From contig CP021424.1 of the NCBI GenBank assembly GCA_002162095.1, positions 248,001-312,000 on the forward strand: DNA of 64,000 bases. Direction: 5' to 3'. A program made the position numbers and the translations under genes. Source of the DNA: Armatimonadetes bacterium Uphvl-Ar2 (lineage in GTDB: Bacteria > Armatimonadota > Fimbriimonadia > Fimbriimonadales > Fimbriimonadaceae). This document shows positions 42,602 to 52,214 of the stretch, one piece after another; position 1 is the first letter of the stretch, and every line of letters begins with the position of its first letter. The notes below the pieces were generated by a model. That model was not told the origin of the DNA. It searched no databases and saw only the letters and a program-made list of their open reading frames with translations.

Positions 42602-44502
42602 ATGCCGCGCCCCCTTGTCCTCAGCAACGGCCGCTTGTACCTGGCCTACGACGCGCACTACCAACTGCGGGACCTCACCTGGCCGCACGTGGGCTACCCC
42701 AACCATGTTAACGGGGAGCGCGCGCGCTTCGGGGTGTGGTGCGAGGGGCAATTGGCTTGGACCGACGCCCCCGAGTGGACGGTGGCCATGGCGTACGAGC
42801 CTGGCTGCTTAGTAGGGGTGACGACGCTCACCCACCACGGCTGGCAGATTCGGCTGACAATCACCGAAGCCGTGGACCCCGACCAGCCCGTGCACGTGCG
42901 GCGCATCGTGGCGGAGGATCTGGCCGGACGGGGCCGCACCATTCGGGTGTTTTTGCACGCCTACCTGGAGATCGGACAGAGTGACGTGGGCAACACTGCG
43001 TTCTACTGGGCGGCCCACGACGCCATCGTCAACTACCGGGGCGAGCACGCCTTTTTGTTCGGGGGCCGAACTGAATCCGGAGGTATCTCGCAGTATTCAA
43101 TGGGCATTGCCAAGTTCCAAGGGCTGGAAGGCACCTGGCGCGACGCGGACGACGGCGAACTGGGCATGAACCCCATCGCGCAGGGTTCAGTGGACTTCAC
43201 CGCGCGCTACGATCTGGACCTCGCCCACGGCCCCGCCACGCTGTGGACCTGGATGCACGCGGCGCACCACATTGACGATTTGCTGCCCGCCCCGCCGGCG
43301 AGCGAGATGGGGGTGGTCATCGAACGAGCCCGTTCCTCTGGCCACCAGTGCTTAGCTACTTCGGAACCCAAAGGATTCGCCTCCCTACCCGAATCCTGGC
43401 GCAATCTCTACCAGCGTTCACTCCTGATCATGCAGGCCAATTGCGACCACGGGGGCGCTATCCTGGCTGCCAACGACAGCGACATCATGGCCAGCAACCG
43501 CGCGCACTACTCTTACTGCTGGCCCCGCGATGGTGCGCGCATCGCCGAGGTGATGGACCAAAGTGGCCGCCCCGAAACCGCCCGTGCCTTCCTCCTCTTT
43601 GCCCGGCACCTGGTGCGCCCGCACCGCCAGTTCTTCCTGCAAAAATATCGGCCGGATGGGTGCGTGGGGGCAAGTTGGCACCCGTGGGTGCACCTGGGCC
43701 AGCCGGTGGTGCCGTTCCAAGAAGACGAAACCGCGCTCACTTTGTCTCTGCTGCGCTCCCACTTCGACCACACCCGGGATCAGCTCATGCTCGAAGACGT
43801 GTGGCAACACTTCGGGCGCGGGGCGGCCCAGGCCATGTTGGCGCACCGGGATGGGCGCGGCATGCCCCTGCCCAGTTGGGATCTGTGGGAAGAGCGCTAC
43901 GACGTCCATGCCTTCACCACCGCCTCCGTCATCCGGGCGCTCGAGGACGCCGCCCACCTCGCCGCGCACCTCGGCGATGACTTCGCCCCCGCCCTCACGG
44001 AAGCCGCCCACACCATGCGGGTCGGGTTCGATGCCACCTTCCTCGATGCCGAGCGGGGCGTTTATCTTCGCCGCCCCGGCGACACCACCGTGGATGCCAG
44101 CGTGCTCGCCGCCCTCTTGCATTTGGAGACCGATCTCACCCAAACCGCCGCCCACGCCACTTACCAGATGGTGGTGGAGCGCCTCTCCATCCCCACGGCC
44201 ATCGGTGGCCTAGCGAGGTACGAAAACGACTACTACCACCGGGCTTCGGAGTGGTACACGGGCAACCCCTGGGTCATCAGCACGCTCTGGGCGGCGCAGA
44301 CCGAAATCCGCCTTGGTCACCTCGACCAAGCCCAGCAAAGGCTGGATTGGTGTGTCCACCGCACCACCTCCACCCACCTTCTGGCCGAGCAATTCCACCC
44401 CGAGACCGGCGCCCCCTCAGCGTCTCGCCGCTCACCTGGTCGCACGCGGAGTTTGTAGGAACAATTCATGACTTCCTGCACGCCACGGCGGTACCCTCCT
44501 GA
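42602..44502 (+). CDS. GH15 glucoamylase-like glycosidase, frameshifted near the 3' end
   Basis: A glycoside hydrolase family 15 protein of about 633 residues: N-terminal beta domain, then an (alpha/alpha)6 barrel with ANDSDIMASNRAHYSYCWPR, the catalytic Glu in SWDLWEERYDVHAFT and a second in SPLTWSHAEFV. The last motif is in a different frame because one C is missing from the run 44412-44416, so the uncorrected frame stops at 44458 and the true end is 44502. Substrates are alpha-glucans or trehalose. It lies between alkA and GH127 on one strand. Confidence 0.85.
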
Positions 44503-44506
44503 GCCT

Positions 44507-46345
44507 ATGCGTCCCGTCGTCTTGGGAGAGGGTTTCTGGAAGGAGCGCCAGCGCGCCCTGCTGGATCGTGGCCTGGCCCACCAGTGGCAGCAATGCGAAG
44601 AAACCCCGCGACTGGAGAACTTCCGCCGCGCCGCCCGGGGCGAAACCAGTGGCCACGAAGGTCGCAACTACGACGACAGCGACCTGTATAAGCTCAGCGA
44701 AGCCACCGTCTACGCCCTTGCGCTGGACCCCAGCCACCCTGTGCGCAAGCCGTACGAAGAGTTCGTCCGCACGCTCGGCCAGGCGCAGCAGGCCGATGGC
44801 TACGTGCACACTTTCCACCAGCTCGGGCGGCACGCGCCCCGCTATTCGCTGACGGCCGCCTACCACGAGCAGTACTGCCTCGGCCACCTGATCGAAGCGG
44901 GTGTCGCGGAGGCCGAATCCCTCGGTGAAGGCCAGCTGTACGCCGTAGCGAAGAAGGCCGCCGACCACCTGACGGAAACCTTCGGCCCCGGCCGCATGGA
45001 CAAACTCCCCGGCCACCCGGAGCCCGAGCTTGCCCTGGCCCGCCTCAGCCAATGGACCGGCGACGCTAAGTACCGCGAGCTGGCCAAGTGGCAAGTCCTG
45101 CGGCGCGGCCAGCGCCCCAGCCCCTTTCAGGCGGAACTCTCCCAGGCCGATGTGCACCCGGCGTACCACGCCCTCTTCGCCCCGCGGGGCACTTACGAGG
45201 GCCACTACGCCCAGGATGATCGCCCGCTTATTGACGCCGAAACCCCCGTAGGCCACGCGGTGCGCGCGGTCTACCTTTACTGCGGGGCGGTGGACGCCGC
45301 GCCCGAGGAAACCATGCCCACCCTTCACCGGCTGTGGGATTCCCTGACCCGGCACCGCATGTACATCACCGGCGGGATCGGCTCGGCGGGCTACAACGAA
45401 GGCTTCACCGAAGATTTCGACCTCCCCAACCGCGATGCTTACGCCGAAACCTGCGCCGCCATCGGCCTCGTTTTCTGGGCGCAGCGTATGGGCCGCGCCA
45501 CCGGCCAATCCAAGTTCGCCGACGTGATGGAACGCGCACTTTACAACGCCGTTCTGAGCGGCATGGATCTCACCGGCACCGGCTACTTCTACGACAATCC
45601 GCTGGAATCCCGAGGCGAAAAGGTGCGCAAGCCGTGGTTCGATTGCGCGTGTTGCCCGCCCAACATCGCCCGCCTGATTCTCAGCATCGAGCGGTACCTG
45701 GCCCGAGTAGAAGGCCAAACCGTTACCATCGAAATCCCCGATGCGATGAAGATCACGGTGGCAGGCGGCCCACAGTTCCGGGTGGAAACCGAATACCCCC
45801 ACGCCAGCGAGGTCCACGTGGCCACCGAACAGCCAGGCCACGCCACCTTGCGGCTGCGCATCCCCAACTGGTGCCGCGACGCCCGCGCCTCGCTCAACGG
45901 CGAGATGGTGAACGAGATTCTGGACGGCTACCTCACCGTCACCCGCGAGTGGCAAACCGGTGATACGCTGCGACTCGACCTCGCCATGCCCGCCGAGTGG
46001 ATGGTGGCCGACAGCCGCATCCCCGACGCCGCCGACCTGCTGGCCCTGCGCCGAGGCCCGGTGATTTACGCCTGGGAAGAGACTGACGCCGAAGCCCCGC
46101 TTCATCTCTATCGTTTGGACCCCTCGCGCCACCCTGAAATCAACGGCCACGAACCCCACGGCCGGAGCCTGGTGGCCGCCGCCCGGCTGGAAAGCGACCA
46201 CTGGACGCGCGACACCGCCTATGTGCCCTACCCCGGCCCGCAAGAAGCGCCCCGACCTGCCCGCGCGGTGGCCGTCCCCTACTGGACCTGGGGCAACCGA
46301 GGCACCGGCGCGATGCGCGTGTGGATGCGCCGCGTCTCCAGCTAA
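44507..46345 (+). CDS. GH127-family beta-L-arabinofuranosidase-like protein
   Basis: A 612-residue GH127 (DUF1680) protein. The zinc and nucleophile residues fit HypBA1: Glu314 and Cys316 in AYAETCA, Cys382 and Cys383 in DCACCPPNIARL, with GGIGSAGYNEGFTEDFDLPN upstream. No signal peptide is present, so it would act on imported oligosaccharides. The ATG at 44507 follows the corrected GH15 stop by 4 nt; an earlier start at 44468 overlaps that gene. Confidence 0.88.
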   Translation: MRPVVLGEGFWKERQRALLDRGLAHQWQQCEETPRLENFRRAARGETSGHEGRNYDDSDLYKLSEATVYALALDPSHPVRKPYEEFVRTLGQAQQADGYVHTFHQLGRHAPRYSLTAAYHEQYCLGHLIEAGVAEAESLGEGQLYAVAKKAADHLTETFGPGRMDKLPGHPEPELALARLSQWTGDAKYRELAKWQVLRRGQRPSPFQAELSQADVHPAYHALFAPRGTYEGHYAQDDRPLIDAETPVGHAVRAVYLYCGAVDAAPEETMPTLHRLWDSLTRHRMYITGGIGSAGYNEGFTEDFDLPNRDAYAETCAAIGLVFWAQRMGRATGQSKFADVMERALYNAVLSGMDLTGTGYFYDNPLESRGEKVRKPWFDCACCPPNIARLILSIERYLARVEGQTVTIEIPDAMKITVAGGPQFRVETEYPHASEVHVATEQPGHATLRLRIPNWCRDARASLNGEMVNEILDGYLTVTREWQTGDTLRLDLAMPAEWMVADSRIPDAADLLALRRGPVIYAWEETDAEAPLHLYRLDPSRHPEINGHEPHGRSLVAAARLESDHWTRDTAYVPYPGPQEAPRPARAVAVPYWTWGNRGTGAMRVWMRRVSS

Positions 46346-47220
46346 CTCAGCAAGGCAATCCGCGCGCCCTGCCCCGCAAACCACTCGTAGCGGGGCACGG
46401 TTTCGCTCACCCGCACCGGCCGCCCCGTGCGCAGGGCCGCCAGCGCAATGTGCTCCATGTTGCCATTCGGGGCGATAAAGGCAAAGTCAAGCCGGTTAGA
46501 GAGCCCTGCCACCAAACGGTCGCGCACCCGGTTGGCGTTGCGGTGGAACGACCGCAAAGGATTCACGGCCGAGAGCGCGAGGTCCGTCTTCGGGTCGAAC
46601 TTATAGCGCCAAAGCCGCGCCGCCCGGAATGGCTCGTCACTCAAGTCTTCGCCCAGCCCTTCGAACAGGCCGGTATCCAGCACCATGATGCGCGGCGCGC
46701 CCCACCGCAGCGGCACCACCGCCGCCCGCTGGTAAGCCGGGGTGTTGTGCCCCGCCACCAGCACCTCACCGCGAATCACCCCATCCTCCGTCAGGCGTTC
46801 AATCTGCCGGGTGCTCTCATCTGTTCCCCCCCGGCTGGCCAGCACCGTAAAGGTCGGTTGGTGCAGCAGTTTTTGGTTGCCGTACAGGAAAAGCACCCCC
46901 GGCGGGTCGGGTTCCAGGTGCTCCACATGGTGCGGGTAGTGCGGGTCTGCCGCCGTCACCACGCCCACATTCATCCGGTCCAGCCGCTCCAGCAGTTCTT
47001 GAGCTTCGCCGCGCAGCGTCCCTCGCTCTTCCGTCCAGCGCACGGCCGCCGCCGCCCGCCAGCGATACTCCTCAATCAGCACCTCGGGCGCAAGCGTCCA
47101 CACGTCTTCATCGGTGCGGCCCAGCAGTTCGTGGCGCACCCAGAACCGGGTGATTGTCTTGCCACCCACCCCCGGAGCAAGGGCCATGGCCAAGGTCAGC
47201 AGGCGCCGGTCGCGGGTCAT
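46342..47220 (-). CDS. DprA/Smf-like Rossmann protein, divergent
   Basis: A 292-residue protein with a DprA-like layout: an N-terminal helical part (LLTLAMALAPGVGGKTITRF), then a Rossmann-like region beginning PPGVLFLYGNQKLL, TFTVLASRGGTDESTRQIERL, VLVAGHNTPAYQRAAV and ending FIAPNGNMEHIALAALRTGRP. The classic DprA motifs GSR-x2-S and the G-x-x-x-G nucleotide loop are not clear, so it is likely a diverged SMF-fold protein rather than the standard transformation factor. Its start overlaps the phosphorylase stop by 4 bp. Confidence 0.55.
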   Translation of the reverse strand: MTRDRRLLTLAMALAPGVGGKTITRFWVRHELLGRTDEDVWTLAPEVLIEEYRWRAAAAVRWTEERGTLRGEAQELLERLDRMNVGVVTAADPHYPHHVEHLEPDPPGVLFLYGNQKLLHQPTFTVLASRGGTDESTRQIERLTEDGVIRGEVLVAGHNTPAYQRAAVVPLRWGAPRIMVLDTGLFEGLGEDLSDEPFRAARLWRYKFDPKTDLALSAVNPLRSFHRNANRVRDRLVAGLSNRLDFAFIAPNGNMEHIALAALRTGRPVRVSETVPRYEWFAGQGARIALLS

Positions 47221-47954
47221 GCGTTCGCGAGCATGGCGGGGCTCACCGCCAGTTCCAGGGCGCGCACCACGTCCGCACCGCGCTCCTTCATCACGTCCGT
47301 CACCGCGCCGTGGTCAATGCCCTCAGGGTCCAAGCCGCAGCCGAGGTTCGTGACTACCGAGATCAATCCGTATTCCACGCCCGCCTCGGCCATGGCAATG
47401 GCTTCGCTGGTGGCGGTCATCCCCACCACGTCGCCACCCAGCATCTGCAGCATTCTTATCTCGGCGGCGGTCTCGTAGCGCGGCCCGTCCATCCCCACGT
47501 AGACCGAACGATCCGCGTGCGGCAAACCCAGCTCCTTCAGCGCTGCCCCAATGGCCGCACTGCCGGCAAAGCACTGCGACATATCCACGTGGTTCACGGT
47601 GCGGTTGAACCCCGTCACCTGCCGTCCGGTGGCGTCAATAAAGTCCGTCACCACCGCCAGGGTGCCCGGCGCCCAGTCCACCCGCAGCGAACCCACCGCC
47701 GCCGTGGCCAAGCAACGGCGCACACCCATCAGGCGCAGGCCCTCGGCCATCGCACGGTAGCCAATGCCGTGCGGGGGCGTCTTATGCCCGGCCGCGTGCC
47801 GTGCCACCACCACCACCCGTTGCCCTTGGCGATCTTGCAGCCAGCCTCGCATGGGGCCGAACGGGGTCGGCACCATCACCGCGCGCCCGGGATGCGCCCG
47901 CAGAATCTCGCCAATTCCCGTCCCGCCAATGAGGGCGGCATCCGCCATTACCAT
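47217..47954 (-). CDS. MTAP/PNP-family purine nucleoside phosphorylase
   Basis: A 245-residue PNP/UDP family 2 phosphorylase: ALIGGTGIGEIL at the start, VARHAAGHKTPPHGIGYRA (phosphate and substrate loop), VGMDGPRYETAAEIRML and VGMTATSEAIAMAEAG. These enzymes split methylthioadenosine, inosine or guanosine with phosphate. The ATG at 47954 lies 7 nt behind TATCCT; the longer open frame upstream overlaps the nuclease gene and is a shadow. Confidence 0.87.
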   Translation of the reverse strand: MVMADAALIGGTGIGEILRAHPGRAVMVPTPFGPMRGWLQDRQGQRVVVVARHAAGHKTPPHGIGYRAMAEGLRLMGVRRCLATAAVGSLRVDWAPGTLAVVTDFIDATGRQVTGFNRTVNHVDMSQCFAGSAAIGAALKELGLPHADRSVYVGMDGPRYETAAEIRMLQMLGGDVVGMTATSEAIAMAEAGVEYGLISVVTNLGCGLDPEGIDHGAVTDVMKERGADVVRALELAVSPAMLANA

Positions 47955-47961
47955 GCGCGCA

Positions 47962-47967
47962 AGGATA
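47962..47967 (-). promoter_or_regulatory. -10 box TATCCT, leaderless-type
   Basis: On the minus strand TATCCT is followed by 7 nt (TGCGCGC) and the ATG of the phosphorylase gene. Confidence 0.4.
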
Positions 47968-47990
47968 CCGGTGGTGGATACTGAAAGCGC

Positions 47991-49376
47991 ATGGCTCCTT
48001 CCATTCAATTCAATGGTGCCGCCGAAACGGTCACCGGCTCGCAACACGTGATTACGGTCAACGGCAAGCGCATCATGGTGGATTGCGGCCTCTTCCAAGG
48101 TCCGCGTGAGATCCGCGAGCGCAACTGGGAGCCTTTCGCCTTCGAGCCCCACGAAATTGACGCCGTGGTGCTGACCCACGCCCATACCGACCACATCGGC
48201 CTGCTGCCGCGCCTCATCGCAAAGGGCTACCGAGGACCGGTCTACGCCACCCCCGGCACCATTGGCCTGTGCAAAATCAGCCTGCCCGATGGCGGTCGCC
48301 TGCAGGAAGAAGAAGCCAGCTACCACAACCGCCACCAAACCAGCCGCCACAATCCGGCCGCGCCGCTTTACACCGAAGCCGACGCCTATGCCGCCATCAA
48401 ACATTTGGTGCCGGTCCACTTCTTCCAGCTCCATGATCTCCCCGGGGGTGCGCAGTTCCGGTTCTTGCCCGCCGGGCACATTCTGGGTTCCGGGTTCGCG
48501 GAGATCTACTTTGAGAATGGCGAGCGCATCCTGATGGGGGGCGACCTCGGTCGCTACGACACCCCGCTTCTCAAGGACCCCCACAATTGCACCCACGCCG
48601 AATACCTGGTGATTGAGAGCACCTACGGCGACCGCTTCCATGCCGATGAGAACCCCCAAGACGTGCTCCGCGAGGTCATCCAGTACATCCACGAACGCCA
48701 ATCTTGCGCGGTGGTGCCCAGCTTCGCCATTGGCCGCACGCAGGAGTTGCTATGGCACATCCATGAACTCGAGCAGCGCGGCGAGATTCCGCACGTTCCC
48801 ATCTTTGTGGACAGCCCGATGGCCAGCGCCACCACCCTGCTCTACAACGCGCCCAGCGACGACATGGACCCCGACCTGAAGCTGGATATCCAGGAGAACA
48901 ATTCCCCATTCCGGGCCGATATGGTGCGCTTCATCCGCGACCGCAACGCCAGCAAAGCCCTGAACACCAACGACGGCCCGCTCATGATCATCAGCGGCAG
49001 CGGCATGGCCAATGGGGGCCGCGTGGTGCACCACCTGCGCCAGCGCCTGCCGCACAAGGAGAACGTGGTGCTCTTCACCGGCTACCAGGCCGCCGAAACG
49101 CGCGGGCGCCGCATCCTAGAGGGGGCCGACACCATCTCCATCTTCGGCGATGAGATCCCCGTGCGGTGCCGGGTGGCCAAGCTCAATTCCCTCTCCGCCC
49201 ACGCCGACCAAAACGAGATCATGCGTTGGCTGGGGGGCTTCCAAGAGGCGCCTCGAAAGACGTTTATTGTCCACGGCGAACCTACGGCACAAGCGGTGCT
49301 CGCGGAACGAATCCAACGCGAACTGGGCTGGGATTATGTGATTCCGCACCACCAGCAGTCGTTCAGCTTAGGTTAA
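47991..49376 (+). CDS. metallo-beta-lactamase/beta-CASP RNase-like protein
   Basis: A 461-residue MBL-fold nuclease with the zinc motif LTHAHTDHIG (63-68 HxHxDH), FLPAGHILGSG and GDLGRYD in the lactamase part, the beta-CASP insert with SFAIGRTQELLWHIHEL and ISGSGMANGGRVVHHL, and the C-terminal SLSAHADQNEIMRWL. Relatives are archaeal-type CPSF/RNase J-like proteins of bacteria and act on RNA. It is divergent from the phosphorylase gene. Confidence 0.9.
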   Translation: MAPSIQFNGAAETVTGSQHVITVNGKRIMVDCGLFQGPREIRERNWEPFAFEPHEIDAVVLTHAHTDHIGLLPRLIAKGYRGPVYATPGTIGLCKISLPDGGRLQEEEASYHNRHQTSRHNPAAPLYTEADAYAAIKHLVPVHFFQLHDLPGGAQFRFLPAGHILGSGFAEIYFENGERILMGGDLGRYDTPLLKDPHNCTHAEYLVIESTYGDRFHADENPQDVLREVIQYIHERQSCAVVPSFAIGRTQELLWHIHELEQRGEIPHVPIFVDSPMASATTLLYNAPSDDMDPDLKLDIQENNSPFRADMVRFIRDRNASKALNTNDGPLMIISGSGMANGGRVVHHLRQRLPHKENVVLFTGYQAAETRGRRILEGADTISIFGDEIPVRCRVAKLNSLSAHADQNEIMRWLGGFQEAPRKTFIVHGEPTAQAVLAERIQRELGWDYVIPHHQQSFSLG

Positions 49377-50038
49377 AAGAGCGTGCCCGGCACCTCGATC
49401 GGCACCACGGCGCTGGGGTCCTGAAAGCGCGGGTTCCCCATCGCCCGGGTGACGGGCCAGCACTCCGTGAGTTCATCCGGAGCGGGAGCCAGCAGGGCGG
49501 GGTTGGCCTCGCCGGGGCCGAGCCACGCCCCAAAATCGCGCTCGAAAATCCACACCGGCATCCGGTCGTGCAGTTGCCCCACCACCCCATTGGCGGCGGT
49601 GGTGAGGATGGAGAAGGTTTCGAGATAGCCCTCGGCGCGCTCCCATATCTCCCAAATGCCGGCGAAGGCCGCGTACTTTCGACTGCGGATGAACCAGGGC
49701 TGCTTGTCGCCTTTCTCCCCCGTCCACTCGAAGAAGCCGTCGGTCGGGACGAGGCACCGGCGGCGTTTGTAGGCGGTGCGGAACGAGGGCTTCTCCGCCA
49801 CCGTCTCGCTGCGGGCATTGATCATCCGCACGCCCGTGGTGTGGTCGTCTTGCCACGGCGGCACCAGCCCCCAGCGCATCAGACGCAGGTGGCGGCCCTG
49901 CTCGGCGGTGCGCACCACCACCGGCACCGCCGCGTTGGGGGCGATGTTATAGAGCGGAGTGAGGTCCGGCAGGGGTGCGGTGAGCCCGAAGTTCTCCTGG
50001 ATTTGGCGAATCCCAAATTGGGTGAATCGGGCACACAT
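49373..50038 (-). CDS. SRAP (HMCES/YedK) DNA-abasic-site shield protein
   Basis: A 221-residue SRAP protein. Catalytic Cys2 (MCARF), Asn74 in MINARSETV, Glu104 in TDGFFEWTG and His157 in LHDRMPV are all present. YedK/HMCES form a thiazolidine link to abasic sites in single-stranded DNA and protect them. It lies 13 nt behind the secreted 713-residue protein gene and overlaps the nuclease end by 4 bp. Confidence 0.93.
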   Translation of the reverse strand: MCARFTQFGIRQIQENFGLTAPLPDLTPLYNIAPNAAVPVVVRTAEQGRHLRLMRWGLVPPWQDDHTTGVRMINARSETVAEKPSFRTAYKRRRCLVPTDGFFEWTGEKGDKQPWFIRSRKYAAFAGIWEIWERAEGYLETFSILTTAANGVVGQLHDRMPVWIFERDFGAWLGPGEANPALLAPAPDELTECWPVTRAMGNPRFQDPSAVVPIEVPGTLF

Positions 50039-50051
50039 AGCTTAGGGGCGA

Positions 50052-52193
50052 TTATGGCCGCGCTTCGCCGCCGCCCCCGAAGGCGCCCTCGGCTCCCATC
50101 ATCTGGAAGAACCGCGCCAACCCTGAATCCTTCAACTGCGCGTCGGCCTTCGAGATCTGATCCTTCAACGCCTGCGGGAAGTTCGCGCGTGTGTAGATCT
50201 CACCCTTCGGGTCCACCTTCATCAGCGTCAGCGAGCCCGGAAGCTGGCACTCCGGCGACAGCATCACATGGAAATCCACCAACTGCCGCGTGCCCAGGCG
50301 GAACTGATTCAGCTGCGGCATGCCGCTCCCCCCGGAGGCAAAGCCCGGCGTCTGCGTAATCATGTCGAACAACGCCAGTTCATCGCTGCCCAGCGCGCGG
50401 ATCATCTGCATGGATTCGCCCTGCGGCGTCACCGGCGCCACCAGCAGGTCCGAGGTGACGAACGGACGGATGAATCCGTTGTTCGGCAGGCCGGTGGCAA
50501 ACATCTCCGTGGGTTCCAGGGACGCGTTGCGCTTCATCCCAAAGGCTCCGCTCATCCCGAACGTCATCATCGCAAAGAAGCGGTTCGGTCCCGTTACCGG
50601 CGGGCGCACGGGCTGCAAGGAGTCCGGTTCGTTATAAACGTAGTGCGTCAGCAACTCCGTGGCGGATTGCCCGAGGTTGCGGATCGGGAGATCCTGTCCT
50701 TGCAGGATGCTGGCCCGGTGGTTCGCCGAGAGGCGATTCCACAGCCGCATGCTGAACTCGTGCCCCGGCATCTGGCTGGCAATCAGGCCATCCGTGCCCG
50801 CCCACTGCTCATAGAACATCGGCATGCCCTGCGGCTCGGCCCCAATGGGGTTGGAATCGATATAAGCCGCCCAGGAATTCAAATCCGGCACGCCGCCATT
50901 GGCATTCGAGCTATTGATGAACCCCTGGATGGCCGCCCGGTTCATCCGGTTGAGCCGGGTTTCGGTGGGGTTCTTGGGCGCGGCGAGGGTCACTCCGCCT
51001 TCTTCCGCCATCGTGTAGTTCTCGTCCAGAGTGGCCTGGAACTGGTTCATCGTGCGCGGAGCCGCTTCAAAGAAGGTCGGCATCCAGGCTTGGTTGTCGT
51101 CCAGGTAGGCCACCACATTCTTGTTGTGGTGCTTGGCCCAGGCATCCCAGGCGTCCGACGCCATAAAGCTCAGCGGCTCGTAGGTGTAGGGGTTGTAAGC
51201 CCACTGCTTCAGCTCTTCGGGGATCACCCGATTCGTGGAGAACGAAGCCGCCGAGAAGTCCACTTGCAGGGTGAGAATCTTTTTGCTTTCCTCGCGGTAT
51301 TCAATCACCGGGCTGTTGTCTTCGGGCGGCGGCGGGGTCGAAGTATCACCTCCGGCGGCCCCTTCCTCAATCTCTTCCATCGGCACCGGAATGCCTTCGT
51401 CGCCCCGGCGCATATCCATGCTGGCTGTCGCAATTTGCGCCCCGTTCTCATCAAACAGCCGTGCTTCAATCGAATTGCGGAAGAACGCCCAACTGCCGAC
51501 GCTTGGGCTCATGACAATCAGCAGTTTGGCCGGGCGCGTGCGCACCGGCTGCGGCATCAAATCTTCCTTCTTGATCCCTAGGGCATCCATGGCCGAGCCC
51601 AAGAAGCCCATCATCATGTCCATTTCGCCTTGGCCCTCTTGGCTGGCTTCGGCCATCATGTTCTGCTGCTTCACCATGGCGTCCACCAGGCCGGCGGCCT
51701 GTCCGCGCAGGGCGTATTGCGCCCGGGTGGGGTTGCTACTGAACACCAGGCGGTTCGGATAGTTCTGCCCAAAGGCCGACTTGGGGAGCGCGCGCAGGAG
51801 CTTGAGCAGCTCCATCGTCGTTTCGTCTTCGATGTCCTGCTTCAGACTTTCCTCAACAGCTTCAATATGCTCGCGGCGGTCGGCTTCCAGTTGTTCGTTG
51901 GCCAGTCGTTTGCGGCGGGCCGAGTCCGGCTCCAGCGTCATCGTCTCGCCGGAGAGCCGCCACTTGGCATCCGCCGACTTGGCGATCTGCTCCATCAGCG
52001 CCTCGGCCTCTACGCCCTTCACGTTCACATAGAGAACGTCATTCTCGAGCTCGGGGCTCACGCGCAGCTGCTTGCCCGTCTCCTCCTCCAGCTTTTGAAC
52101 TAAGGCCGGAAGGCGCGCGCCTCGGCTGTAAAAATCGAGCGCATAACCGGGAGCCACAACCCCCAAAGCCAAGACCGCGAGCAAGCACCGCAT
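50052..52193 (-). CDS. large secreted protein of unknown function with an STN-like start
   Basis: A 713-residue exported protein (signal peptide MRCLLAVLALGVVAPGYA). Residues ~20-95 resemble the STN/secretin-short domain (LPALVQKLEEETGKQLRVSP, VYVNVKG-like repeat, WRLSGETMTLEP), after which long helical and mixed regions follow, with no catalytic motif I can name. It lies 21 nt behind the deacetylase gene, and SRAP follows, so the three are likely one unit. It may be an envelope structural protein. Confidence 0.7.
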   Translation of the reverse strand: MRCLLAVLALGVVAPGYALDFYSRGARLPALVQKLEEETGKQLRVSPELENDVLYVNVKGVEAEALMEQIAKSADAKWRLSGETMTLEPDSARRKRLANEQLEADRREHIEAVEESLKQDIEDETTMELLKLLRALPKSAFGQNYPNRLVFSSNPTRAQYALRGQAAGLVDAMVKQQNMMAEASQEGQGEMDMMMGFLGSAMDALGIKKEDLMPQPVRTRPAKLLIVMSPSVGSWAFFRNSIEARLFDENGAQIATASMDMRRGDEGIPVPMEEIEEGAAGGDTSTPPPPEDNSPVIEYREESKKILTLQVDFSAASFSTNRVIPEELKQWAYNPYTYEPLSFMASDAWDAWAKHHNKNVVAYLDDNQAWMPTFFEAAPRTMNQFQATLDENYTMAEEGGVTLAAPKNPTETRLNRMNRAAIQGFINSSNANGGVPDLNSWAAYIDSNPIGAEPQGMPMFYEQWAGTDGLIASQMPGHEFSMRLWNRLSANHRASILQGQDLPIRNLGQSATELLTHYVYNEPDSLQPVRPPVTGPNRFFAMMTFGMSGAFGMKRNASLEPTEMFATGLPNNGFIRPFVTSDLLVAPVTPQGESMQMIRALGSDELALFDMITQTPGFASGGSGMPQLNQFRLGTRQLVDFHVMLSPECQLPGSLTLMKVDPKGEIYTRANFPQALKDQISKADAQLKDSGLARFFQMMGAEGAFGGGGEARP

Positions 52194-52214
52194 ACTTATG
52201 TATTGACGATTGGC

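Noticed and set aside
44432-46384. 650-codon minus-strand open frame opposite GH127
   Set aside because: It is a shadow of a clear GH127 gene in GC-rich DNA; the translated sequence has no domain.
47955-48701. N-terminal extension of the nucleoside phosphorylase to 494 residues
   Set aside because: The extra part is antisense to the beta-CASP nuclease and lacks phosphorylase homology; the ATG at 47954 has a leaderless-type -10.
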